A DNA stretch of 64,000 nt from Marivirga lumbricoides (GTDB lineage Bacteria; Bacteroidota; Bacteroidia; Cytophagales; Cyclobacteriaceae): assembly GCF_014636295.1 (NCBI RefSeq), contig NZ_BMEC01000001.1:434001-498000 (forward strand), in the 5' to 3' direction. Within the stretch, counting starts at the first letter, position 1. Every line of letters begins with the position of its first letter. Below the pieces are notes generated by a model, which made no database searches, had not been told where the DNA came from, and was given only the letters and a program-made list of their open reading frames with translations. This document shows positions 9,701 through 18,169 of this stretch, one piece after another. A program made the translations under genes and the position numbers.

Positions 9701-12700
9701 GCTAGGTAAAACAGTTACCTGGACAGTTAAAATAGAAAACACAGCTAATAATGCACAGGCAGGCAACGCCTGGATACATTTGAATTCTGCAAGTGGAAGC
9801 ATCCAGGTAAAAGAAGTGAAAGACGCAGCTACTGACCAGGTAATTAGTTTAACAGGAGATATTTATCGCATAGGTGAAATAGGTGTTGGCGCTACAAAAA
9901 CCTATGAAATCACCGCTAGCTATTCGGCCTGTAATATGGAGAGTATAAAGATTTATTCCGGTTATGAATGTGCAGGCTATCCGGAGAACTTCGCAGATTT
10001 TACTTGCCCTTATACACAATCAAGTTTAAGTGTAGAACCTAAGCCAGCTCAGTATCAGGTACGGATAAAAAGTGAATTTGCAGCAGAAACTTGTTCTAAC
10101 GACATGATGGTAACTGTAGAGGTTCGCTCAGTGCAATTAGCGGCTGTAGATAGCTTAAAAATCAATTTCTTTACACCAGAAAGTGGCAGTATTAGCTATT
10201 TGGCTAATAGCAGTGAGTTGCTTTATAATTTAAACGACAGTTACAGAATAGTAGCGGAACCTAATCAGGTTGACAATAAGTACAGCTATGAGCTGGCAAG
10301 CTTAGATACAAATATTGGAGAAAATGGACTTCCAGGCGTACTAGACTTAGAAAACAATACCTTGAAGCTAAAGTTTTGGGTTCAGCTGAATCCGAATTTC
10401 AGAGCAGGAGAATATTTACAGGTGAACGTACAAGGACAGGCAACTTGTGGCTTAAGCTTACCGGAAATTAATTTGGCTGTTGACCCAAGCATTCAATTTG
10501 AAAAAGATACCCACTCAGGATTATCTGGTGGAGCTAGCAATAGCTGGGCCGCTAGCTGGGGAGACTATGACAATGATGGTTATGAAGATTTATTTGTTCC
10601 GGAATATGATGCCGGAAAAGCTAGCAAGCTTTACCATAACAATGGAGACGGCACTTTTACAATCGCCTCAACCATCATCAATAGTGACTTAACCTCTGCA
10701 ACTACTGCTACCTGGGGTGATTATGATAATGATGGTCATTTAGATTTATACGTAGCCACCAATGTGGGAAGCCCGGGACTTTTGTACCACAACAACGGCA
10801 ATGGAAGTTTTACTAAAATTACCAGTGGTGACATTGCTACGGATCAAGGTTACGACCATAGTGCCAGCTGGGTAGATTACGATAACGATGGTTATTTAGA
10901 CCTCTTCGTGTTGGATATGGTTCAAACAAAATTCAATAGGCTATACCATAATAATGGGGATGGCACTTTTACAAAAATAGCAGATGCATCAATCGCAACA
11001 GCGATTTCAAGTTCGTTTGGTGCTACCTGGTCAGATTATGATAATGATGGTGATATGGACGTTTTTATCCCGAACAGAGAGCAGGAGAACTTCTTATATA
11101 GAAATGAAGGAGCTGGCGAGTTTACACGTATTACCGAAGGTATCATTGTGAATGAAAATTTAGGCTCTGTAGGTGCCAGCTGGGGAGATTATGACAATGA
11201 TGGCGACATGGATTTATTTGTTGCCAACCCGGGAACCAAGTACAATACACTATACAATAATCAGGGCAATGGTAGTTTTATAAAGATTACTAACTCTCCT
11301 ATTACAAGTGACAAAGGCAATACACATGGTAGTGCCTGGGTAGATTTGGACAACGATGGCGACCTGGACTTATATGTAACAAATGATGCCGGTGAAGGTA
11401 ACTTTTTATACATGAACAATGGAGATGGAAGCTTCCAAAAAATTGAAAATGATCTGACAGAAACACCTCAAAAATCATTCGGAACAGCAGTTGCCGATTA
11501 CGACAATGATGGTGATTTAGATATTTTTGTAGCCAACCACTCTGGTGAAGCTAATCAGTTATACATCAACAGTAGGGGGAGGTGTAACCAATCGATCTGC
11601 ATGACCTTGATCGGTACCGTATCCAACAAAAGTGCTATTGGTGCGAAAGTAAAAATGAGAGCCACTATTAATGGTGAAACGGTTTGGCAGATGAGAGAAG
11701 TAAGCGCACAAACAGGCGGAGGTATAGGCTCACAAAATTCACTTAAAGTTTTCTTTGGATTAGGTGATGCCACACAAGCGGAAGAAGTAATCATAGAATG
11801 GCCATCAGGTATTATTCAGAAAATAAGTAATTTATCTGCTGGCACATGTACCGAAATTGGTGAAGCAGAAGCAAGTAAAGTAGCAGGTTATGTGTATCAT
11901 GATGCCAATGGAAACTGTACGCAAGATGCAGGTGAGTTAGGTATTCCGCATCAAACTATAACAATTTCGGGAGAAACAACTTATCAATTAAGGACTGATG
12001 AAAACGGTTATTACGAGGTTTATCTTGGTAATGGAAGCTATCAGTTAAATGCTAATTTAAACGCTGGATGGAGCAATTGTAATGCTTCAGGTTATACTAC
12101 TCAATTGACTGCTTCAGGACAAGATAAAAGTTTAAACTTCGGTGCCACATCCGCCTGTAATCAGCCGGACTTATCTATCAATGCAGGTACTACTGTATTG
12201 CATAAGGGATTTGAAAATGTTTTTGTAATCACTTATGAAAATATGGGTACAGTAACTGCTGAGGGAGTGAATTTATTAACTACTCTTCCAACCGAGGTAG
12301 AAATAGTAGAGAGTGAACATGAATACATAAATCTGGGAAATGGCACTTATAGTTGGAATTTACCTGATTTGGAGTCTTTCAAGAAGCATACTTTTAAACT
12401 CACCACAAGGACTTTATTAGGAGCTACCATAGGAAATATTCTAAACACACAGTTCGAAATAAGTACTTCAAATGGTGAGTGCAATAGCGCAGATAACAGC
12501 TATCAGGATCAAACAGAAGTGGTTGGCGCCATTGACCCCAACGATTTATGGGTTTCTAAAACAGCTATTGATCAATTAAATGAGCCACTAGAGTACCTCA
12601 TTCGCTTTCAAAATGTAGGTAATTATCCTGCCACTTTTGTAAAGGTAGTGGATCAATTAAGCAGTCAATTGGATATGTCAAGCTTAGCAATAGTAAGCAC

Positions 12701-13193
12701 TAGCCATGAAGTGACAGAGTTTTATGTAGAAGGAAATACTATCTCATGGAAGTTTGATCAAATTCACTTGCCTGATAGCACTAGAGACGAAGCAGGAAGT
12801 CACGGATATATTAGATTTCGCGTTAAACCTAAAACTACTTTAAGCCATAGGGACATCATTGAGAATCAGGTGAAAATCATTTTTGATTTTGAAATGCCGA
12901 TCTACACAAATATTGTAAGCACTATATACTTTGATCCTGCACAAAGGAGAGTCAATGTGTATCCTAACCCAATCAATGCAGAGCATGAAAAACTCAATTT
13001 TTCGGGAGATATGATGTATCCTTTTAACTTCAGTATTTATAATAGTTTGGGAGTCAAAATTGCTGAAAAATTAGGCCATGAGCGATCCAGCTTAGACATT
13101 AGTCAGTTTGGAATTGAAGCTGGTATGTATTTGTATCGTGTCCACGATGACAACGGTTTATTACTAAAAGTAGGAAGATTAGTAGTTCAGTAA
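6741..13193 (+). CDS. Giant secreted VCBS/ASPIC-UnbV repeat protein with T9SS sorting domain
   Basis: A protein of 2150 residues from the ATG at 6741 (the frame is open to a TTG at 6711), starting with a Sec signal peptide (MHKYLFLPLISLFLV). The first ~1250 residues are Cys-containing beta-sandwich modules resembling DUF11/conserved-repeat domains. Seven FG-GAP/VCBS blades follow at about 1265-1600, each with a calcium-binding DxDNDGxxDLxV loop (for example WGDYDNDGYEDLFV). After them come an ASPIC/UnbV domain (about 1620-1703, with GxGSQNSLxVxFGLG and IEWPSG), an SdrD-B-like module (GYVYHDANGNCTQDAGE), a DUF7619-like domain beginning IDPNDLWVSK, and a type IX sorting domain (VYPNP, ending GMYLYRVHDDNG...VGRLVVQ). 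It should be exported by T9SS to the cell surface or medium. Adhesion or polysaccharide binding is the usual inference for such proteins. It stands alone. Confidence 0.9.
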   Translation: MHKYLFLPLISLFLVISTELRAQVNITSSPQAEVNIGVSAGSYQINIENTSEAILQETNIVISLPEGMQYVVGSLQETSNFQVAIADASNLSQITLQAADLPAGESYQLSIQYSGSCEAVAHQWEGNIFRNIVSLQSSLGNFNHTSSAYNILYPSLSITRITSKNKSIANKESYVRKITIVNGGNGGINQFFLSDDHLAGLQITNVNVGQLTGDSLLSLSATDFSTIGNGDGIFDSNESIVIEETVYAESCSDVTYTSEISAFWLLDESICQTTTSYANTYVDYIAPNLNQTATPSFNTCYSDSPSQQILKVTNTTGAIARNLSVEIFNASNADYDPTLYSKIDVNSITYKIGENGALKSITPSATLLSSTGGNYSCLGANAVGGVTLDLPDVGANEEVYIYWNTLHCCINSCIGAKLGGWKSRVVYEDNCGKTFENTIKGQDPVQASMSFFTETPAHISDGQKKTFNFLVSGHKNTYPAAEGAYYEVLFQLPAGLVYEGMADDLLWSSSPNVWTPNSIIYNAVNNTLTAQFPYPANFDLPKTEISLKLKASCANANGQGGAQNIQMSVNFIADPGCESICAVALACSQTVSTTLICPNECEEGMAFQNFTIERTSFGKPDNNGDGYADASATLDFSKVKTNRVMTNDTIKAVFYGKVKASGQHPSWQYGYAQSTIELGSYLTPISAEVQIFDASANTQLYANNVDLKQTKAGETAIFDMDFSVATLVFNGNLHLGGFRYEDEDLVELTVYYTLSTNLGGRIKEVEVNNAFYLSDVERPASSANKFQCGFYDERITLMGHYFYTDKGTYTTISSCSQYIDQWFYLSIGDCCSNYNGGNLFPYEYRNWSWMKEAKVTIPEGYEVGDIRMQQWATMATNTHIFQQATNLNPDSRNGQELYFDLAQYYEQNGGSIHPSDDGFKGRLRVQLLPTCEVPTTGYTDVHWAFAFNKAERLEGGIATDWMSEQPDKVKFSPAALRITPLNPKEDGLGKTVTWTVKIENTANNAQAGNAWIHLNSASGSIQVKEVKDAATDQVISLTGDIYRIGEIGVGATKTYEITASYSACNMESIKIYSGYECAGYPENFADFTCPYTQSSLSVEPKPAQYQVRIKSEFAAETCSNDMMVTVEVRSVQLAAVDSLKINFFTPESGSISYLANSSELLYNLNDSYRIVAEPNQVDNKYSYELASLDTNIGENGLPGVLDLENNTLKLKFWVQLNPNFRAGEYLQVNVQGQATCGLSLPEINLAVDPSIQFEKDTHSGLSGGASNSWAASWGDYDNDGYEDLFVPEYDAGKASKLYHNNGDGTFTIASTIINSDLTSATTATWGDYDNDGHLDLYVATNVGSPGLLYHNNGNGSFTKITSGDIATDQGYDHSASWVDYDNDGYLDLFVLDMVQTKFNRLYHNNGDGTFTKIADASIATAISSSFGATWSDYDNDGDMDVFIPNREQENFLYRNEGAGEFTRITEGIIVNENLGSVGASWGDYDNDGDMDLFVANPGTKYNTLYNNQGNGSFIKITNSPITSDKGNTHGSAWVDLDNDGDLDLYVTNDAGEGNFLYMNNGDGSFQKIENDLTETPQKSFGTAVADYDNDGDLDIFVANHSGEANQLYINSRGRCNQSICMTLIGTVSNKSAIGAKVKMRATINGETVWQMREVSAQTGGGIGSQNSLKVFFGLGDATQAEEVIIEWPSGIIQKISNLSAGTCTEIGEAEASKVAGYVYHDANGNCTQDAGELGIPHQTITISGETTYQLRTDENGYYEVYLGNGSYQLNANLNAGWSNCNASGYTTQLTASGQDKSLNFGATSACNQPDLSINAGTTVLHKGFENVFVITYENMGTVTAEGVNLLTTLPTEVEIVESEHEYINLGNGTYSWNLPDLESFKKHTFKLTTRTLLGATIGNILNTQFEISTSNGECNSADNSYQDQTEVVGAIDPNDLWVSKTAIDQLNEPLEYLIRFQNVGNYPATFVKVVDQLSSQLDMSSLAIVSTSHEVTEFYVEGNTISWKFDQIHLPDSTRDEAGSHGYIRFRVKPKTTLSHRDIIENQVKIIFDFEMPIYTNIVSTIYFDPAQRRVNVYPNPINAEHEKLNFSGDMMYPFNFSIYNSLGVKIAEKLGHERSSLDISQFGIEAGMYLYRVHDDNGLLLKVGRLVVQ

Positions 13194-13488
13194 AAAGGAG
13201 GCTATCAAGCTACAAAGCAAGGAGCTTCATCAACTGCTTCACTCTTGCTAATTAGGCTACTCATGGAAAATGAAATTGAACTCAAAAACCAGATATACTG
13301 ACCTTAATAAGTGTTTCTTAAACTTTAAAACTAAGTATAAAACCTCAAAAAAAGAGAAGTTTTACTAAATATTGAGGTTTCAATTACACTTTAAGGTATT
13401 TTAAACAAAATTTTATTCTTTATCTTTTTGCTACTATATAACAAGACTTGATTTCCTTCAATGGAAAACTAACTATTCTATCTCGAAA

Positions 13489-13541
13489 AACACCCCTGTA
13501 GTCCCCTCTAGGGCAACACCCCTATAATCCCCTCAAGGGGA
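13489..13541. repeat. Two imperfect tandem copies of a C-rich 26-mer
   Basis: AACACCCCTGTAGTCCCCTC (from 13489) is repeated as AACACCCCTATAATCCCCTC (from 13515), a 26-bp period. The second copy runs into CCCCTCAAGGGG, a small palindrome. G/C-rich tracts of this kind stand out against the AT-rich surroundings. Confidence 0.6.
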
Positions 13542-13679
13542 TAGCCTCACAGATGTAAGTAAGCAGAATACATCAGCTTTAGCTCTATTTTCTAATATAG
13601 CAAAAGTCCTGTTATCTCATTTGAAGTTCAGTTCCAATAACTGCGATGACTTGATCAAAAAGATACAAAAAATCAAGAT

Positions 13680-13693
13680 CCGTCAGCTGACGG
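13680..13693. repeat. 14-bp perfect palindrome
   Basis: CCGTCAGCTGACGG is fully self-complementary. It lies in the more GC-rich block 13675-13750 of an otherwise gene-free region. It could be a protein-binding site or part of a dispersed repeat. Confidence 0.45.
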
Positions 13694-13844
13694 ACTACCA
13701 CGCTACAATTCAACGCACTCCCCGCATTTTTGTCGACCAGCCCGCTCGGTTTTACAAACATTATTTGGTTATCGAACAGTGTAGTATTTATCATGAGCAC
13801 CCTAATTATTAGAAGTTACTTTATTGATGATTTATAATGAACAA

Positions 13845-13902
13845 GCCAAACAGATTGTTTTAACTGAGGATTTTTTTCACCAGTTTCGACAATCTGTTTG
13901 GC
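13845..13902. repeat. Long inverted repeat (hairpin)
   Basis: GCCAAACAGATTGT (13845-13858) is the exact reverse complement of 13889-13902. After a 3x3 mismatch, AACTG (13862-13866) pairs with CAGTT (13881-13885), closing on a 14-nt loop. The 58-bp cruciform is not followed by a T-run, so a miniature mobile element or transcript-stabilising hairpin is as likely as a terminator. Confidence 0.6.
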
Positions 13903-14035
13903 ATTTAAGGTAAGTGATATGTTTCTCCAAAATCAGATAGTTTAAAATCAGACAGATTTTATGAATTTAAACTGTAATGAAAAAGAGCGAATTGGCAGAG
14001 AGGTAGTGAATTGGAGATGGGAGGTTACCACTGGC

Positions 14036-14338
14036 TTATTCAGCAAATACTTCATAATGCATTATATTTCCGGGAAAGTCCACTAAATACTTTTCATCCT
14101 CATTGTAAGCTACAGCCTCTTCCAGATTCGGTCCCGTGAATTTTTTTATGGAATCCATATCCGTCCAAAAGGTCAATAACTTGAAGTAGGTGAATTCATT
14201 ATCAGAACGTTTAAGAAAGGTTAGTTTTATCAACCCATCTGTTTTTCTATAATTAGGTATATCTCGCTCCTCAATAATTTCAGTATACGTTTCCGAATGT
14301 TCATTTCTGGTTTTTCCTTCCCAAACTCTTGCTGTCAT
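14036..14338 (-). CDS. ABM-domain (antibiotic biosynthesis monooxygenase-like) protein
   Basis: A 100-residue protein with the dimeric ferredoxin-like alpha/beta-barrel pattern: ARVWEGKT strand at the start, helix with Tyr/Ile (YTEIIEERDIP), a strand GLIKLTFLKR, then TYFKLLTFWTDMDSIKKFTG, typical of ABM proteins. Members include small heme or quinol monooxygenases and many uncharacterised proteins, so the substrate is unknown. It lies 9 bp downstream of the GNAT gene and is likely co-transcribed with it. Confidence 0.6.
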   Translation of the reverse strand: MTARVWEGKTRNEHSETYTEIIEERDIPNYRKTDGLIKLTFLKRSDNEFTYFKLLTFWTDMDSIKKFTGPNLEEAVAYNEDEKYLVDFPGNIMHYEVFAE

Positions 14339-14347
14339 AATAATTAT

Positions 14348-14755
14348 TTAGTGTTCATTCCCTTTGTAAATCCACATGGGCATGGTTTCTCCGGCTTTTT
14401 CAAAACCGACCTTTTTGTAAAAATCTATGGCCTTTCCATCAGCAGTCAACATTTGCATATGAAAATTTTTATATTTCTCCTGAAGCTTATTCACTATCAT
14501 ATGCCCGATTCCTTTTCCCTGATATTCCGGGTGAATCAGTAGGTGCGGATAATAAACGACTAAATAACCATCGGATATTGCATTTCCAAGGCCTACTAAT
14601 TTTTCCCTATCCCAAGCCGTAATCAATGAGTGAGAATTCAATAAAGCATTTCTTAATTCAGTAGGTTTATCAGCTGCACTCCATCCATTAGCCTTGTATA
14701 ACTCAATAATTTGATCTGTGTCAATTTCCTTTATTTCTGAAAGTCTAATTTTCAT
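14348..14755 (-). CDS. GNAT-family N-acetyltransferase
   Basis: A 135-residue acetyltransferase from the ATG at 14755 (MKIRLSEIKEID). The frame is open to 14800, but the extra 15 residues look non-conserved. The acetyl-CoA pyrophosphate-binding motif A is clear: HPEYQGKGIGHMIVNKL (Q/RxxGxG/A), preceded by the strand YLVVYYPHLLIHP. The C-terminal FYKKVGFEKAGETMPMWIYK is standard for the family. It transfers acetyl from acetyl-CoA to an unknown amine. It is probably in an operon with the downstream ABM gene. Confidence 0.85.
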   Translation of the reverse strand: MKIRLSEIKEIDTDQIIELYKANGWSAADKPTELRNALLNSHSLITAWDREKLVGLGNAISDGYLVVYYPHLLIHPEYQGKGIGHMIVNKLQEKYKNFHMQMLTADGKAIDFYKKVGFEKAGETMPMWIYKGNEH

Positions 14756-14938
14756 TTTTTTCGGTTTGTGTATAATGCAGAGATAAAGTGAATTTGGCAC
14801 ACTTAGCTGACTAATTTAACGAAGCCAAACCATAAATTCAAAATTAGGAATGAAATAACAGTAGAATTAAATAAAAATGAAAGTACTACACCAATCCCAC
14901 ACTTTTAACCTTGAATAGTTTACCAGATGTTAGGGGTA

Positions 14939-15403
14939 TTACTTTATTCTTTCCACAGTTAATTTATTAATTCTTGGTTGGAGAAACCAAATCCCTACTG
15001 GCCAAAGGAAAAAGAATAAAAATTCTGCTTGTTGCTTAAAATCCGATGTATTCTTTCCTTCAGCTTTTCTAAGCGCTACTGCTAACTCGTCCGCTACATA
15101 AATATAAGAAAAAACAAAATAGACACTAAGTCCAATGACTATAGCACCATTTCCTAGTTGAAAATCTAATATTAAAAGAACATAAAAAAGAAGCAGGTAA
15201 AAACAATTGAATACAAAGTACCAGTTTGTTTTTTCTTTCGCTAGTTGCCTTAAAGTATCGCCAATAAATAGAAAGTAGGTAGAAACAAAAACAAAAATTC
15301 CAGCAATTAGCAAGTCAGCTAAAAACTTATCTACAATTAGTTGGCTAGCAACTAGTAGAATAAGGATAAAGCTGAAAATATGCCAGTTCTTAAGTCTATT
15401 CAT
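14939..15403 (-). CDS. Small integral membrane protein of unknown function
   Basis: A 154-residue protein from ATG 15403 (the frame is open to a TTG at 15469). It has about four hydrophobic segments: HIFSFILILLVASQ, LIAGIFVFVSTYFLF, WYFVFNCFYLLLFYVLLIL and VIGLSVYFVFSYIYV. A short amphipathic C-terminal part (FFFLWPVGIWFLQPRINK) is reminiscent of small Bacteroidota membrane proteins. No domain is recognised and no partner gene is close. Confidence 0.55.
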   Translation of the reverse strand: MNRLKNWHIFSFILILLVASQLIVDKFLADLLIAGIFVFVSTYFLFIGDTLRQLAKEKTNWYFVFNCFYLLLFYVLLILDFQLGNGAIVIGLSVYFVFSYIYVADELAVALRKAEGKNTSDFKQQAEFLFFFLWPVGIWFLQPRINKLTVERIK

Positions 15404-15878
15404 TCCTGCTTTTTTATTGTACGCAACATCAATATACCAACAATGCTGATATGTTTTATCAGCAAACAACTGTTATCATCTATATATAATTTTTACCATC
15501 CCGATAAAAATTTACACCGCTCTTATCGCTTACTCAATTCAAAGCTATTAACATAACTTTTTCCAAAATTGAATCCTAATACTTCACCAGAAAAGCAATG
15601 AAAAACAGCTATAAGTGAGGAACACAATCCGATTGGAAATCAATGGTTAATGCAGGTTCTCTCTCTATACAAAATCTACTTTGAACAACTCACATAGAGG
15701 AAAAAGAGGGCGTTTTCAATATTTCTTAAGACACTCAACTGGAAATTCGATCTATTGAAGTACATAATTAGTGCAATCGTTTACACAAATCTATAATAAA
15801 TCACATACATATATAGCGTAATTAATAAATTATACGTAATTTTATATTGAACAAAGGATTGTACAAATCTAGCTCTAT
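15404..15878. other. Intergenic region upstream of uxaA
   Basis: AT-rich, no ORF accepted. It contains the LacI-type operator at 15771-15786, about 93 bp before the uxaA start. The promoter itself could not be assigned with confidence. Confidence 0.5.
15771..15786. promoter_or_regulatory. LacI-family operator upstream of uxaA
   Basis: GTGCAATCGTTTACAC. Its reverse complement, GTGTAAACGATTGCAC, shares the AAACGATTnC core and inverted-repeat form with the sites at 41985 and 42162 beside the LacI regulator gene. It fits the general LacI/GalR operator pattern with a central CG. This suggests that altronate dehydratase belongs to the pectin regulon. Confidence 0.65.
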
Positions 15879-17525
15879 ATGCGACAAAAAGTATTACAAC
15901 TACACCCTGACGACAATGTACTGGTTGCTTTAACTAACCTAGAAGCCGGTGAAAATATTCAATATAATGGCTTTCACATCACTATGAAAAATGATGTGCC
16001 AGCAAAGCATAAATTCTCCATTTACGACCTAAAGCCGGAGGAATCAGTGAAAATGTATGGTGTATTAGTAGGTAAAGCACTCTCCCCTATTGCTTCAGGA
16101 GCTGCCTTAACCACAGAAAATATAAAACACAGCGCCTCCAGCTTTGAGGCCAAAACTCAAACCAGAGAATGGACTTCCCCAGATATTAGCCGTTTTAAAA
16201 ACAGGACTTTTAATGGGTTCCACCGGCCGGATGGACAAGTGGGCACCGCCAATTACTGGCTGGTCATTCCATTGGTTTTTTGTGAAAACAGAAATGTAAA
16301 CATTATTAAAGATGCCTTTTTAGAAGAATTAGGCTTTGCAAAAAGAAATAGCTATAAAGATTATGTACATGAAATGGCCGAGCTCTATAAAAAAGGAGAT
16401 ACAGAGGCTATCAGTCAACTCAATTTTTCAGAGCAGCTAGATAAAGGGAAATCCAAATTATTTAAAAATATTGATGGCATTAAGTTCTTAACCCACGAAG
16501 GTGGTTGCGGTGGAATAAGACAGGATTCTGAAATGCTTTGCGGTTTAATTGCCGGCTACATTAACAATCCTAATGTAGCGGGAGCTACTATTTTAAGTTT
16601 AGGCTGTCAGAATGCCCAAATATCTTTATTGGAGGAGAAGCTGAATAAAGTAAATCCTGATTTTAAAAAGCCACTCTACATTTTGGAGCAGCAAAAAGAA
16701 GGTACCGAAAAGGAAATGTTGCTAAAAGCAATTCAGCAGACTTTTCTGGGGCTGGTGGAAGCCAACAAACAAGAGCGAAAACCTACCGGCCTGGATAAAC
16801 TGGTTATTGGTATGGAATGTGGCGGATCCGATGGATTTTCAGGAATTTCGGCTAATCCAGCAGTTGGGCAGGTGTCTGACTTAATAGTTACTTTAGGAGG
16901 GAAAACTATTCTTTCTGAATTCCCCGAATTGTGTGGCGTTGAGCAAGAACTGATCAACCGTTGTAAAGATGATGCCACATCAGAGAAATTCATTCACCTG
17001 ATGCGTGCTTATGCCAAATCGGCTGAGGCAGTTGGCTCTGGCTTTGACATGAACCCTAGTCCCGGTAACATCAAAGACGGCTTAATAACAGATGCCATGA
17101 AATCTGCCGGAGCAGCCAAAAAAGGTGGCACTTCACCTGTAGCTGATGTTTTGGATTATACTGAGTATGCACAAAAGCCGGGTTTAAATTTATTATGCAC
17201 ACCTGGGAATGATGTAGAAAGCACAACAGGAATGGCTGGCTCAGGCGCTTCAATTATACTTTTCACAACAGGGTTGGGCACACCAACAGGCAACCCAATT
17301 ACCCCGGTTGTAAAATTATCCTCTAATACCAGTTTAGCAGAAAGAATGCCTGATATTATTGATATTGACACCGGTAGTATTATTTCAGGTGAATCTACTA
17401 TCGAAGAACTGGGCGCTGATATTCTTGATTTTATCATTGAAGTGGCCAGCGGTGAAAGAACTACCAAAGCGATGGATTTAGGACAAGATGATTTTATCCC
17501 GTGGAAAAGAGGGGTTTCTTTGTAA
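15879..17525 (+). CDS. uxaA: Altronate dehydratase (full-length, SAF + UxaA domains)
   Basis: A 548-residue enzyme converting D-altronate to 2-keto-3-deoxy-D-gluconate in galacturonate catabolism. The N-terminal ~95 residues form the SAF domain (HPDDNVLVALTNLEAGENI). The catalytic part begins FNGFHRPDGQVGTANYWLVIP and holds the conserved Cys/Gly motifs THEGGCGGIR, GMECGGSDGFSGISANPA and LLCTPGNDVESTTGMAGSG. Length matches fused UxaA proteins, as opposed to the split GarD/UxaA-small forms. It lies 2.3 kb before the left end of the minus-strand pectin operon, on the opposite strand, with its own LacI-type operator upstream. UxaB, the enzyme supplying altronate, is encoded at the other end of the locus. 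Confidence 0.95.
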   Translation: MRQKVLQLHPDDNVLVALTNLEAGENIQYNGFHITMKNDVPAKHKFSIYDLKPEESVKMYGVLVGKALSPIASGAALTTENIKHSASSFEAKTQTREWTSPDISRFKNRTFNGFHRPDGQVGTANYWLVIPLVFCENRNVNIIKDAFLEELGFAKRNSYKDYVHEMAELYKKGDTEAISQLNFSEQLDKGKSKLFKNIDGIKFLTHEGGCGGIRQDSEMLCGLIAGYINNPNVAGATILSLGCQNAQISLLEEKLNKVNPDFKKPLYILEQQKEGTEKEMLLKAIQQTFLGLVEANKQERKPTGLDKLVIGMECGGSDGFSGISANPAVGQVSDLIVTLGGKTILSEFPELCGVEQELINRCKDDATSEKFIHLMRAYAKSAEAVGSGFDMNPSPGNIKDGLITDAMKSAGAAKKGGTSPVADVLDYTEYAQKPGLNLLCTPGNDVESTTGMAGSGASIILFTTGLGTPTGNPITPVVKLSSNTSLAERMPDIIDIDTGSIISGESTIEELGADILDFIIEVASGERTTKAMDLGQDDFIPWKRGVSL

Positions 17526-17539
17526 TTAGCAGATCTAAC

Positions 17540-17926
17540 TTATTGAAGCATAGGCTTTCCTCTTTTACAGAGCTGGATCGCTAATCCCCAGGGATCGCGT
17601 AGCATAATCAGGTGCGATCCATCTCCCAATCTATCATTGCTGACTTCCACAGCACCGGCAGTCAGTAATCTTTCTTTATCCCGATCAGGGTTTTCAGAAA
17701 CAAAGGCCAAATGAACTATGAGAGGATGTTGTTGCGCGTAATCAGGAATAGCTGCTTTATCATTATTATAGATTTCAATCATCATTTGCCCGCTGGTGTC
17801 TGCCAGAAAAGTGGTATAGGGACTTTGTTCCTGCTGCCTTACAACTGTCATTCCTAAGTTATCTACATACCATTGCGTCATGGCCAATGGTTCTTTTACA
17901 TTGAGGGCGAAGTGCTCTAGTTTCAT
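17540..17926 (-). CDS. VOC-family (glyoxalase-like) protein
   Basis: A 128-residue single-domain vicinal oxygen chelate protein with two beta-alpha-beta-beta-beta halves. It opens LEHFALNVKEP (first metal-ligand His) and continues with WYVDNLGM, then HPLIVHLAFVSENPD (second His) and ends MLRDPWGLAIQLCKRGKP. Family members are lyases, dioxygenases or resistance proteins, and nothing here fixes a substrate. It converges on uxaA with only 14 bp between the stops. A palindromic site at 18075 lies about 150 bp upstream and may regulate it. Confidence 0.8.
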   Translation of the reverse strand: MKLEHFALNVKEPLAMTQWYVDNLGMTVVRQQEQSPYTTFLADTSGQMMIEIYNNDKAAIPDYAQQHPLIVHLAFVSENPDRDKERLLTAGAVEVSNDRLGDGSHLIMLRDPWGLAIQLCKRGKPMLQ

Positions 17927-18074
17927 TAGAAATAATATGAGATTAATTGTATCAACTGACTTTTAATTATTCTATTTTATCTGCTTTCTTCTCGCAGATC
18001 AAATATTGATAAGTTCAATTTGGTGCTTTCTTGGTTTAACACGATAGGTTAAAATTGTATATTTCATAATCATC

Positions 18075-18084
18075 ACCGATCGGT
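18075..18084. promoter_or_regulatory. Possible TetR-type operator palindrome
   Basis: ACCGATCGGT is a perfect palindrome of the kind bound by TetR-family dimers. It sits within a looser inverted repeat (AAAATTGT 18051-18058 and ACAATTTT 18088-18095), between the pectin operon's last gene and the VOC gene. No TetR gene is in the window, so the assignment is tentative. Confidence 0.25.
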
Positions 18085-18169
18085 ATGACAATTTTTATGC
18101 TTATTTCAATAACTTTTCACCAAAGTAACGAGTTTCAATCAATTTTTTGTTCTCAGATTTTCACTAAAC

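Larger units (their letters stand above)
13194..14035. other. Gene-free region with repeats
   Basis: An 842-bp stretch in which I accept no protein gene. It contains a 9-bp inverted repeat (AAACCTCAA 13340-13348 / TTGAGGTTT 13372-13380), two imperfect direct copies of a C-rich 26-mer, the perfect palindrome CCGTCAGCTGACGG, and a long inverted repeat at 13845-13902. A 62-63-codon ORF is open on both strands over 13612-13812, but neither has homology I recognise. The composition suggests intergenic repeat material. Confidence 0.5.

Noticed and set aside
10480-10692. 70-codon ORF inside the giant VCBS gene
   Set aside because: Frame shadow of the calcium-loop repeats.
13612-13812. Overlapping 62-63-codon ORFs on both strands as genes
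   Set aside because: No recognised homology, mutually antisense, in a repeat-rich non-coding stretch.
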